9,941 nucleotides of DNA, from NCBI GenBank assembly GCA_029007415.1, contig JAQXHT010000014.1, forward strand, positions 1-9,941, given 5' to 3'. A program made the translations under genes and the position numbers. Positions 1-7,207 of the stretch are shown piece by piece (the first letter of the stretch is position 1; every line of letters begins with the position of its first letter). The notes under the pieces are model-generated. The model was not told where the DNA came from, ran no database searches, and saw nothing but the letters and a program-made list of their open reading frames with translations. This DNA comes from a bacterium (GTDB lineage Bacteria; Bacillota_I; Bacilli_A; RF39; UBA660).

Positions 1-17
1 TTCTTTTTAATAAAAAA

Positions 18-44
18 TTAGCAAAAAAGGTTGACAAGTGCTAA
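18..44. promoter_or_regulatory. Second, degenerate CIRCE operator over the -35 box
   Basis: A right arm AAGTGCTAA (36-44), identical to that of the perfect CIRCE downstream, is preceded at exactly nine bases by TTAGCAAAA (18-26), which matches six of nine positions of the left arm. The spacing is the canonical CIRCE layout of 9-9-9. The element covers the -35 hexamer, so HrcA bound here would block RNA polymerase directly. The degenerate arm suggests weaker binding or cooperation with the downstream site. HrcA recognition of CIRCE is established; use of this copy is inferred. Confidence 0.6.
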
Positions 45-59
45 CGAAATGCATACAAT
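31..59 (+). promoter_or_regulatory. Sigma-A promoter of the hrcA heat-shock operon
   Basis: A perfect -35 TTGACA (31-36) and a -10 TACAAT (54-59) are separated by 17 bases, the optimal vegetative sigma spacing. The predicted transcription start near 66 falls inside the left arm of the perfect CIRCE, and the other CIRCE overlaps the -35. This is the usual class I heat-shock design: a strong housekeeping promoter held down by HrcA and released when folding capacity is exceeded. Confidence 0.85.
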
Positions 60-63
60 ATTA

Positions 64-90
64 TTAGCACTTGGGAAAAAGAAGTGCTAA
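64..90. promoter_or_regulatory. CIRCE operator (perfect inverted repeat)
   Basis: TTAGCACTT (64-72), a nine-base spacer, and AAGTGCTAA (82-90) form a perfect 9-9-9 inverted repeat that matches the CIRCE consensus apart from the innermost base pair (T/A in place of C/G). It is the binding site of the HrcA repressor encoded just downstream, so the operon is autoregulated. The right arm ends one base before the hrcA Shine-Dalgarno, so in RNA the same repeat can form a hairpin in the 5' UTR beside the ribosome site. Confidence 0.96.
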
Positions 91-105
91 GGAGGTGCTT
101 ATCAT

Positions 106-1098
106 TTGGAAGTATTATCAAATAGACAAGAACAATTACTGAAAATGATTGTAGAGAATTATGTTAAACAAGCTACTCCTGTTAGTAGTAAACAATTATG
201 TAAAAGATTAAAATGTTCTAGTGCCACCATCAGAAGTGAGATGGCTAATCTTGAAGAAACTGGTCTTTTAGAAAAAACACATACTTCAAGTGGTAGAATA
301 CCTAGTCAGAAGGGTTATCGCTATTATGTTGATAACTTATTAAAACCAAAGAAAATGAATGGCGAAGATATGCTTAATTTACAGATAATCTTACACAACC
401 AGTCATTAGAGTTATCTGACTGTTTATCAAAGAGCTTACAGCTTGTTTCTGATATGACAAGTTATACCGCAGTGGTACTTGGTAAGGCTTCTCACGATAA
501 TTTATTAAAAGAAGTAAATGTTGTACCTTTAACTAATAATCAGTTAATTATTATCGTAGTAACTGATAAAGGAAAAGTGGAACATAAGACAGTTACACTT
601 GATCAAGTTAATTTAACTGATGTTAAGAAAACTGTTGATTTAATTAATAAATTAATCGTTGGAACTCCTATTGATGAAATAAGTACAAGACTAGAATTTG
701 AGATTAAACCAATTATTGGTAACTACGTCGAGCAACATGAAAAACTGTATGATGTTATTTATCACGTCTTTGATGATTTAACTCATCCGGATATAAATGT
801 TGTTGGTAAAACTAAATTCTTAGAACAGCCAGAATTTGAAAGTATTGATAAAGTAAAAGGATTATTTGCTAAACTGGATAATCAAGACTTAATTAAAGAG
901 ATTAAGCAAGATAATTCGAATAATATAGAAGTATATATTGGTGATGAAAATAATATTGATTCTGATGTAACTGTTATAAAAACCAGCTTTAAAACCAACT
1001 CAGAAGAAGGAACTATTGCTATAATTGGTCCTAAGAGAATGGAATATGAACGTGTTATGAGTTTGTTAGAGTTTATTAAAGAGAATATTGAAAGGTGA
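106..1098 (+). CDS. hrcA: Heat-inducible transcription repressor HrcA
   Basis: HrcA is a dimeric repressor that binds CIRCE and controls class I heat-shock genes; its activity is set by the GroEL chaperonin in well-studied Bacillota. The 330 residues are close to the usual length of about 340. The N-terminal winged helix (about 1-80) carries the family signatures SSATIRSEMANLEE (residues 38-51) and HTSSGRIPSQKGYRYYVD (59-76). The C-terminal part shows the typical late segment IAIIGPKRMEYERVMSLLEFI. The start is TTG, not ATG: it has GGAGGTG at 91-97 with good spacing, and translation opens with MEVLSNRQEQ as expected for the family. A rare start codon may keep repressor level low. It is first in the operon, and its stop overlaps or abuts the grpE start, implying translational coupling. 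Confidence 0.97.
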   Translation: MEVLSNRQEQLLKMIVENYVKQATPVSSKQLCKRLKCSSATIRSEMANLEETGLLEKTHTSSGRIPSQKGYRYYVDNLLKPKKMNGEDMLNLQIILHNQSLELSDCLSKSLQLVSDMTSYTAVVLGKASHDNLLKEVNVVPLTNNQLIIIVVTDKGKVEHKTVTLDQVNLTDVKKTVDLINKLIVGTPIDEISTRLEFEIKPIIGNYVEQHEKLYDVIYHVFDDLTHPDINVVGKTKFLEQPEFESIDKVKGLFAKLDNQDLIKEIKQDNSNNIEVYIGDENNIDSDVTVIKTSFKTNSEEGTIAIIGPKRMEYERVMSLLEFIKENIER

Positions 1099-1103
1099 TG
1101 AAA

Positions 1104-1718
1104 ATGAAGGAAGAACATAAGAAACATAAACAAGATAATCATTGTGCTAAAGAACAAGAAAAGAAATGTGCTTGTGAAGAAGAATGTACAGAATCTTGTA
1201 ACTGTCCACACGAAAAAGTGGAAGAAAGACAAAATAGCGAAATTGAAAACTTAAAAAATCAATTAGCTGAAATCTTGAATGAAAAACAATCACTTCTTGA
1301 AAAGTTACAATATAGTAAAGCAGAAATGATTAACTATCGTAAACGTAAAGAAGAAGAAACTGATAATAAATTAAAATATGCTAATCAAGATTTAATATTA
1401 GAAATATTACCAGTTTTAGATAATTTTGAACGAGCTATTAAGTTGGATGATAATATTCTAACTGATGAATTGTCAAAATTCTTAGCTGGTTTCAAAATGA
1501 TGTATGCTTCACTTTGTGAAGTATTAAAGAAATTTGGTGTTGAAGAAATTGACTGTGTTGGAAAAGAATTTGATGCCAATACTATGCAAGCACTAATGAC
1601 TGATAATGACCCTAACTTTGAAGATGATGTTGTCCTTGAAGTATTACTAAAAGGTTATAAATTAAAGGATAGAGTTATTAGAGCTGCTAGTGTAAAAGTA
1701 AATAAACTAGATAAATAA
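1104..1718 (+). CDS. grpE: Nucleotide exchange factor GrpE with Cys-rich N-terminal tail
   Basis: GrpE is the dimeric cytoplasmic cofactor that releases ADP from DnaK and so resets its substrate cycle. Residues about 45-95 are charged and heptad-like, fitting the long GrpE helix. The C-terminal beta domain has the family pattern around FDANTMQAL and ends GYKLKDRVIRAASVKVNK, close to the GrpE consensus. The start is ambiguous: in-frame GTG 1095, ATG 1098 and ATG 1104 all lie near the hrcA stop. AAAGG at 1091-1095 sits eight bases from ATG 1104 but too close to the others, so 1104 is preferred (204 residues). The tail before the coiled coil is odd: it contains Cys14, 22, 24, 28, 32 and 34 with His13 and His36 (CxC-x3-C-x3-CxC), which is not part of the GrpE family pattern. 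Confidence 0.95.
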   Translation: MKEEHKKHKQDNHCAKEQEKKCACEEECTESCNCPHEKVEERQNSEIENLKNQLAEILNEKQSLLEKLQYSKAEMINYRKRKEEETDNKLKYANQDLILEILPVLDNFERAIKLDDNILTDELSKFLAGFKMMYASLCEVLKKFGVEEIDCVGKEFDANTMQALMTDNDPNFEDDVVLEVLLKGYKLKDRVIRAASVKVNKLDK

Positions 1719-1737
1719 GAAAAGGAGATAGATAATT

Positions 1738-3558
1738 ATGAGTAAAATAATAGGTATAGACTTAGGTACAACAAATAGTTGTGTTGCAGTATTAGAAGCA
1801 GGGGAACCAAAAGTAATCCCTAATCCAGAAGGTAATAGAACTACTCCTTCTGTAGTAGCATTCAAAAATGGAGAAAGAATTGTAGGAGATGCTGCTAAGC
1901 GTCAAGCAATTACTAATCCAAATACAGTATCATCAATCAAAAGATTAATGGGTACTAGTGAAAAAGTAGAAATTGAAGGGAAGAAATATACACCAGAAGA
2001 AGTATCAGCTATGATTTTATCTTATATGAAAGATTATGCTGAAAGTTATCTTGGTGAAAAAGTTGATAAAGCTGTTATCACTGTTCCTGCATACTTTAAT
2101 GATGCTCAAAGACAAGCTACTAAGAATGCTGGTAAAATAGCAGGACTTAACGTTGAAAGAATTATCAATGAACCAACAGCAGCTGCACTTGCTTATGGAC
2201 TTGATAAACAAGAAAAGAGTCAAACTATCTTAGTATATGACTTAGGTGGTGGAACATTCGATGTATCAATTCTTGAATTAGGAGACGGTGTATTTGAAGT
2301 TAAATCAACTGCTGGTAATAACCACTTAGGTGGAGATGATTTTGATAACAAAATTATGGATTACTTAGTTGAAACCTTCAAGAAGGAAAATGGTGTAGAT
2401 TTATCTAAAGATAAAATGGCTATGCAAAGACTTAAAGAATTAAGTGAAAAAGCTAAGAAAGATTTATCTTCAATGACTACTACACAAGTATCAGCACCAT
2501 TTATTTCTCAAAGTTCTGATGGACCACTTCACTTAGAAATGACTTTAACAAGAGCTAAGTTTGAAGAATTAATTCATGACCTTGTGATGTCAACACTTGA
2601 ACCAGTAAGAAAAGCTTTAAAAGATGCTGATATTAAAGCTAAAGACTTAGATAAAGTAATCTTTGTTGGTGGATCTACTCGTGTACCACTAGTATATGAA
2701 ACAGTTAAGAAAGAACTTTCTATGGAACCATCTCGTGAAGTTAACCCAGATGAAGTAGTAGCTATGGGAGCATCTATTCAAGGTGGTGTATTAACAGGAG
2801 ATGTTAATGATATCGTTTTACTTGATGTAACACCATTATCACTTGGTATTGAAACATTAGGTGGCGTTATGACTGTATTAATTCCAAGAAATACAACTAT
2901 CCCAACTTCTAAATCAGAAGTATTCTCAACTGCTGCTGACAATCAACCAGCTGTAGATGTTCACGTATTACAAGGTGAAAGATCAATGGCTAGTGACAAT
3001 AAGACACTAGGAAGATTCCAATTAGCTGATATTCCACCTGCACCTAGAGGAGTTCCACAAATTCAAGTAACATTTGATATTGATGCCAATGGTATCGTTA
3101 ATGTAACTGCTAAAGATTTAGGAACTAATAAAGAACAAAAAATTACTATTACCTCTAATACAACATTATCTGATGATGAAATTGATAGAATGATGAAAGA
3201 AGCTGAAGCTAATAAAGAAGCAGATAAGAAAAAGAAAGAAGAAGCAGATTTAAGAAATGATGCTGAACAAATGATTTTCCAATCTGAAAAAGCTTTAAAA
3301 GACTTAGGTGATAAAGTTGATGCTAAAGAAAAAGAAGAAGTAGAAGGCTTTGTTAAAGAGTTAAAAGAAGCTCTTGATAAGAACGATATGGACAAAGTTA
3401 AAACTATTAAAGAACAACTTCAAGAAAAAGCTATGAACTTATCAGCTAAAGTATATGAACAAGCTGCAAAAGAACAACAAGAAAATAGTAACAATGAAAC
3501 TTCAAATGATGATTCTAAAAAAGACGATGTTCAAGATGCTGAATACGAAGAAAAATAA
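1738..3558 (+). CDS. dnaK: Chaperone protein DnaK (Hsp70)
   Basis: DnaK is the ATP-driven Hsp70 chaperone that binds exposed hydrophobic segments, working with DnaJ and GrpE encoded on either side. At 606 residues it is the typical Gram-positive size. The nucleotide-binding domain shows phosphate-1 GIDLGTTNS (6-14), PAYFNDAQRQATKNAG, INEPTAAALAYG (around Glu145), phosphate-2 DLGGGTFDVS (from Asp168) and the adenosine motif VGGSTRVP. The interdomain linker VLLLD-like segment leads into DVTPLSLGIET (from Asp363), followed by the substrate-binding beta sandwich. A Lys/Glu-rich helical lid then runs to the acidic tail ending DAEYEEK. AAGGAG at 1722-1727 precedes the ATG by ten bases. It lies 19 bases after grpE, in the same CIRCE-controlled transcript. 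No key residue appears altered. Confidence 0.99.
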   Translation: MSKIIGIDLGTTNSCVAVLEAGEPKVIPNPEGNRTTPSVVAFKNGERIVGDAAKRQAITNPNTVSSIKRLMGTSEKVEIEGKKYTPEEVSAMILSYMKDYAESYLGEKVDKAVITVPAYFNDAQRQATKNAGKIAGLNVERIINEPTAAALAYGLDKQEKSQTILVYDLGGGTFDVSILELGDGVFEVKSTAGNNHLGGDDFDNKIMDYLVETFKKENGVDLSKDKMAMQRLKELSEKAKKDLSSMTTTQVSAPFISQSSDGPLHLEMTLTRAKFEELIHDLVMSTLEPVRKALKDADIKAKDLDKVIFVGGSTRVPLVYETVKKELSMEPSREVNPDEVVAMGASIQGGVLTGDVNDIVLLDVTPLSLGIETLGGVMTVLIPRNTTIPTSKSEVFSTAADNQPAVDVHVLQGERSMASDNKTLGRFQLADIPPAPRGVPQIQVTFDIDANGIVNVTAKDLGTNKEQKITITSNTTLSDDEIDRMMKEAEANKEADKKKKEEADLRNDAEQMIFQSEKALKDLGDKVDAKEKEEVEGFVKELKEALDKNDMDKVKTIKEQLQEKAMNLSAKVYEQAAKEQQENSNNETSNDDSKKDDVQDAEYEEK

Positions 3559-3562
3559 TAAT

Positions 3563-3592
3563 CTAAAAGTTCTAGGTGACTAGAACTTTTAG
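3563..3592 (+). terminator. Perfect 13-bp hairpin between dnaK and pepF
   Basis: CTAAAAGTTCTAG (3563-3575) and CTAGAACTTTTAG (3580-3592) are perfect complements around a GTGA loop, starting four bases after the dnaK stop. No T-run follows the full stem, so a classical intrinsic terminator is not clear. A shorter inner stem (TTCTAG/CTAGAA) followed by CTTTTAG could act as a weak one. It may instead be a 3' stabiliser or processing site that lets dnaK mRNA outlast the downstream message. The structure is certain; the role is not. Confidence 0.6.
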
Positions 3593-3625
3593 CCTAATAA
3601 TTGAGTAGTAATAGAAAGAGGACAT

Positions 3626-5416
3626 ATGAAACAATACAAAAATAGAAATGAAGTAGAAGAGAAGTATAAATGGGATTTAAGTGAGTACTACAAAAATGAT
3701 GATGAATTCTTTGCTTCTTATAAAAAATTAGACAAAGAATTAGACATATTAAAAGAATATGTTGGTTGTACTACTGATGCTGATAAACTATATGAGTATT
3801 TAGAAAAAGAAACAAATTTTGATGCAGAAATAGAAAAAATTTATATTTATGCTGCTATTAGAAATGACGAGGTATTAGGTCAAGAAGTACCTTTAGATAT
3901 GCTTAATAAAGCTAGCTTATTGATAACTAAGTTTAGTAATTTAACAGCTTTTTTCAATCCAGAATTATTGAAATTAACAAGTGCTTCTTATGAACAATTA
4001 TTTACTCTTAATAAGAAATTAAAAGATTATAAACCATATCTAGATGATATTTATCGTTATAAAGATCACGTTTTAAATGAAGAAGAAGAGAAGATAGTAA
4101 CTTCTTTAGTATCTGCTACTGATGATTTTAGTAATATTTCTTCTAACTTACTTAATAGTGAACATGATTATGGTAAGGTAAAAATTAATGATCATGAGAA
4201 AGTTGAATTAACAACTACTAACTCTCGTTTTCTAAAAACTTCTAAAGATAGAAATGTTCGAAAACAAGCTGATACAAAATTATTAAAGAAAGCAAGCGAG
4301 TATGCATCTACTACTGCTAGTCTTTTAAATGGTTATGTTAAACTAAAAGATACTTTATCAGGTATTTATCATTTTAATGATTCTTTGGAAGCAAAATTAT
4401 TTTCTAATGAATTAAACGTTAAAATATATGATACTTTATCAAAAGTAGTTAGAGAAAACGTTGGGTCATTGCAAAGATATTATAAAGTAAGACAAAAAAT
4501 ACTTGGTTTAGATGAGTTATATACTTATGATTTAGGAACAAAACTTTCTAATTCTACTAAAGAATATTCGATTGAAGAAGCACAACAAATCGTAAGAGAA
4601 GCCTTAAAACCATTAGGAGAAGATTATCTATCTAAATATGATAAGATAATTAAGAATAGATATATTGATTACTGTCAATATAAAGGAAAATGTAGTGGCG
4701 GTTATTCAATTAGTGGACATAAGACTAACTCAAGAATTCTTATGAGTTATAACTATGATTTTGAATCAATTTCTACTATTGCTCATGAAGCAGGTCATAA
4801 TATTAATCATCAATATATGAATGAAAACAATCTTCTACCTTATCGTGAAAATACATCAGTTAATGCCGAAGTAACTTCTTTGATAAACGAATGTTTACTT
4901 GCTAGTTATATGATTAAAAATGGTAAGACGAAAGAAGAAAAGATACTTGGCTTAGAAAATATTATTGGTGTGTTTGAATCAAATTTATTTGGTGCTGTTC
5001 GTGAAGGTGACATGGAACGTTTGATGTATGAGCATGTTCATAATGGTAATTATTTAACTAAAGAATTTATGTATAAGATAAGTAAAGATTCTTTAAAATA
5101 CTATTATGGCAAGCAAGTTAAATTAACTAAATATACTCCTTATAAATGGATATATCGTAGTCATTTCTATATGAATTTCTACTTATATAGTTATGCTATT
5201 TGTATAGCAGTGGCATCAAGTCTTGCTAAAGATATATTAGATGGTAAGGAAGAAACACTTACTAAATATTTAGAATATATTAAAACAGGATCAAATATTA
5301 AACCTCTTGCTACATTTAAAATATTAGGTATAGATTTGGAAGAAGAAAGTGTCTATTTAAATGCTATTAAGTATTTTGATAGTTTGGTAGATGAATTAGA
5401 AGAATTAACAAAATAG
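3626..5416 (+). CDS. pepF: Oligoendopeptidase F family protein (peptidase M3)
   Basis: This is a cytoplasmic zinc metallo-oligopeptidase of the M3B family, which cuts short peptides released by larger proteases or taken up as nutrients. The 596 residues match the PepF length of about 600. The catalytic zinc motif is HEAGH (His387, Glu388, His391). The third ligand is Glu415 in NAEVTSLINE, 28 residues after the first His as expected for M3. The N-terminal half is helical and contains the oligopeptidase F region; the C-terminal half is the M3 catalytic fold, with a conserved Tyr-rich stretch KWIYRSHFYMNFYLYSYA. GAAAGAGG at 3614-3621 gives a rather short spacing to ATG. There is no signal peptide. 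It sits between dnaK and dnaJ and ends 12 bases before dnaJ, whose ribosome site overlaps the pepF stop, so the two are surely co-transcribed. Confidence 0.93.
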   Translation: MKQYKNRNEVEEKYKWDLSEYYKNDDEFFASYKKLDKELDILKEYVGCTTDADKLYEYLEKETNFDAEIEKIYIYAAIRNDEVLGQEVPLDMLNKASLLITKFSNLTAFFNPELLKLTSASYEQLFTLNKKLKDYKPYLDDIYRYKDHVLNEEEEKIVTSLVSATDDFSNISSNLLNSEHDYGKVKINDHEKVELTTTNSRFLKTSKDRNVRKQADTKLLKKASEYASTTASLLNGYVKLKDTLSGIYHFNDSLEAKLFSNELNVKIYDTLSKVVRENVGSLQRYYKVRQKILGLDELYTYDLGTKLSNSTKEYSIEEAQQIVREALKPLGEDYLSKYDKIIKNRYIDYCQYKGKCSGGYSISGHKTNSRILMSYNYDFESISTIAHEAGHNINHQYMNENNLLPYRENTSVNAEVTSLINECLLASYMIKNGKTKEEKILGLENIIGVFESNLFGAVREGDMERLMYEHVHNGNYLTKEFMYKISKDSLKYYYGKQVKLTKYTPYKWIYRSHFYMNFYLYSYAICIAVASSLAKDILDGKEETLTKYLEYIKTGSNIKPLATFKILGIDLEEESVYLNAIKYFDSLVDELEELTK

Positions 5417-5428
5417 GAGGTGTGATTT

Positions 5429-6568
5429 GTGGCAACTAAAAGAGATTATTATGAGGTATTAGGGGTTAGCAAAAGTGCAAGTCAAGATGAGATAAAAAGT
5501 GCTTTTAGAAAACTTGCTAAGAAGTATCACCCTGATATTAGTAAAGAAGAAAATGCCGAAGAAAAATTTAAAGAAGTACAAGAAGCTTATTCGGTTTTAT
5601 CAGACGAAAACAAAAGAAAACAATACGACCAGTTTGGCCATGCAGCTTTCCAAGGTGGTGCCGGTGGTGGCAATCCTTATGGTGGATTTTCATCTGGTGG
5701 CTTTGGTTTTGACCCAAGTGATTTAGGAGATATTTTTGAAGACTTATTTGGTGGTGGTTTTGGAGGGTTCTCTCAATCATCATCAAGAGGAGCAAGACGT
5801 CAACGTGGAAGTGATATGTTAATTCGAATGAGTTTATCATTTGAAGAAGCAGCTTTCGGTTGTGAAAAAGATATTGATTTAGATGTCGTTGATTCTTGTG
5901 ATAAGTGTAATGGTAAAGGTGGCTTTGACGAAAAGACTTGTTCTAAATGTCATGGAAGTGGAACTGTTACTGTTGAGCAAAGAACTATTCTTGGTTCTTT
6001 TGTAACAAAATCAACTTGTCCAGACTGCTCTGGTACTGGAAAGACTTTTGGTAAAGTATGTTCTGATTGTCATGGGAGTGGAACAGTTAAAGTTAGAAAG
6101 ACAATTACTGTTCACGTTCCTGCAGGAATTGATAATGGTGAAAGACTAAGATTAGCAGGTAAGGGTCATGCCTCACCAAATGGCGGCGAACCAGGTGATT
6201 TATATTTAGAATTTTCTGTTAAAGAACACGAATACTTTAAACGTGATGGAAATGATATCTATCTTGAAGTACCAATTACTGTTGTTGAAGCAGCTTTAGG
6301 TACTAAGAAGGAAATACCAACTATTTATGGAAATATCACAGTAGCAGTACCAGCAGGAACTGATAGTGGTACGAAACAAAGAGTAAGAGGTAAAGGTATC
6401 AAAGATGATCATAGAAGAACTGGTGATATGTACATAATTTATAGCGTACAAACTCCAAAGAGATTATCAAGAGAACAGAAAAACCTATTCGAGCAACTTG
6501 CTGATACTGATTTTAAAGATAGCGATATCGATAGATTTGATAAATTTACAAGAAAGAATGAATCATAA
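5429..6568 (+). CDS. dnaJ: Chaperone protein DnaJ (Hsp40)
   Basis: DnaJ delivers unfolded substrates to DnaK and stimulates its ATPase. The 379 residues carry the full class I layout. The J domain (1-70) has HPD at 34-36. A Gly/Phe-rich linker runs from about 71 to 121. Four CxxCxGxG zinc repeats begin at Cys157, Cys171, Cys197 and Cys211. The C-terminal substrate-binding domains include VPAGIDNGERLRLAGKG and VPAGTDSGTKQRVRGKG. The start is GTG with GGAGG at 5416-5420, eight bases upstream; translation MATKRDYYEVLGV is the canonical DnaJ opening, which supports GTG rather than a later codon. The last codons form the left arm of the downstream terminator. Confidence 0.99.
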   Translation: MATKRDYYEVLGVSKSASQDEIKSAFRKLAKKYHPDISKEENAEEKFKEVQEAYSVLSDENKRKQYDQFGHAAFQGGAGGGNPYGGFSSGGFGFDPSDLGDIFEDLFGGGFGGFSQSSSRGARRQRGSDMLIRMSLSFEEAAFGCEKDIDLDVVDSCDKCNGKGGFDEKTCSKCHGSGTVTVEQRTILGSFVTKSTCPDCSGTGKTFGKVCSDCHGSGTVKVRKTITVHVPAGIDNGERLRLAGKGHASPNGGEPGDLYLEFSVKEHEYFKRDGNDIYLEVPITVVEAALGTKKEIPTIYGNITVAVPAGTDSGTKQRVRGKGIKDDHRRTGDMYIIYSVQTPKRLSREQKNLFEQLADTDFKDSDIDRFDKFTRKNES

Positions 6569-6586
6569 AGGTTCGTTCTTTTTTTT
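6553..6586 (+). terminator. Rho-independent terminator overlapping the dnaJ stop
   Basis: AAAGAATGAA (6553-6562) pairs with TTCGTTCTTT (6572-6581), ten pairs with one G-U, around a nine-base loop. The hairpin is followed by further Ts to 6586. The left arm is the end of the dnaJ coding sequence, and the TAA stop (6566-6568) lies in the loop. This probably ends the hrcA operon. Confidence 0.8.
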
Positions 6587-6609
6587 CGACATTTTTCGTA
6601 AGTCTCACG

Positions 6610-6622
6610 TGATAACTTATCA
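6610..6622. promoter_or_regulatory. Short palindrome upstream of the sortase-like gene
   Basis: TGATAA-C-TTATCA is a perfect 13-base palindrome placed 12 bases before the next start codon and just ahead of its AGGTGA ribosome site. GTGATA also occurs twice (6609-6614 and 6627-6632). I see no convincing sigma-A promoter in the 66 bases between dnaJ and this gene, although one is expected after the terminator. The palindrome could be an operator or chance in AT-rich DNA. Confidence 0.25.
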
Positions 6623-6634
6623 TCAGGTGATATT

Positions 6635-7162
6635 ATGCGAAAAGAAAAGTGGTGGGCACTTACATTACTTCTACTTACCGTAATGTTTTCTTTTCTTAGT
6701 AAAGAAAATGAACAAAGAGAAGAATTAGAAGTAGCTAATACTAAAGTGACCTTTCAAATAGAAAACTTAACTTCGAAGATAGCAGTATATCAAGATAGAG
6801 AAATAGCAAGTGATTATTTAGTATTAGATAATTCCTTACCAAAAGAAAGAATCTTATCAATTGATGGAACAAATTCTAAGTTACTACCTTATATCTTAGT
6901 TAAAAATTATGAATCAAGTGATTATTTAAAAAAGTATCCAAATTTTATATATGATAGCGAACTTTATCAAATATTTACCGTCATAATAAATAATGAAGAT
7001 AAAGTTACAACTAAAAATGATTATTTAGAATATTTAAATGAATTAAAAGACTTATCTAATTATTACATATTCTATGAACCCAAATTAGAAGATGAAATTG
7101 TTTTACTTAGAGTCCTTAATAATAACAATTCTATTATTTTAGGAGCAGTGAAGTTGGAGTAG
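6635..7162 (+). CDS. Membrane-anchored protein, probable catalytically inactive sortase B-like
   Basis: This is a 175-residue protein with one N-terminal membrane segment (about residues 6-22, WWALTLLLLTVMFSFLS) after a short basic start, so the rest is probably extracellular. A charged region follows. From about residue 68 the pattern resembles class B sortases: ILSIDGTNSKLLPYILVKN then DYLKKYPNF, compared with the family's GW-I-I-GT-I-YPVVQ-DN-YYL-H. LYQIFTVI, DYLEYLNELKDLSNY and DEIVLLRVL...GAVKLE resemble the end of the sortase barrel. The central part that carries the catalytic His is missing, and the TLxTC position reads LLRVL, so catalytic Cys and His are both absent. AGGTGA (6625-6630) is the ribosome site. 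It may be a scaffold, inhibitor or decaying relic; the resemblance is by eye and moderate. Confidence 0.5.
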   Translation: MRKEKWWALTLLLLTVMFSFLSKENEQREELEVANTKVTFQIENLTSKIAVYQDREIASDYLVLDNSLPKERILSIDGTNSKLLPYILVKNYESSDYLKKYPNFIYDSELYQIFTVIINNEDKVTTKNDYLEYLNELKDLSNYYIFYEPKLEDEIVLLRVLNNNNSIILGAVKLE

Positions 7163-7207
7163 TTTAAGTAACTTGCAATTTTACTGACCAAAAGAAAGGA
7201 TGAAAAT

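Noticed and set aside
106..1103. Possible Mycoplasma-type code (TGA as Trp), suggested by the low GC content.
   Set aside because: hrcA ends at TGA at the expected C-terminus, the recognised genes contain no internal TGA, and their Trp codons are TGG.
882..1232. A 116-codon - strand frame rich in Phe and Ile across the hrcA-grpE junction.
   Set aside because: It is the antisense of two certain genes; the Phe/Ile/Ser-rich composition is what AT-rich Lys/Asn coding DNA gives on its opposite strand.
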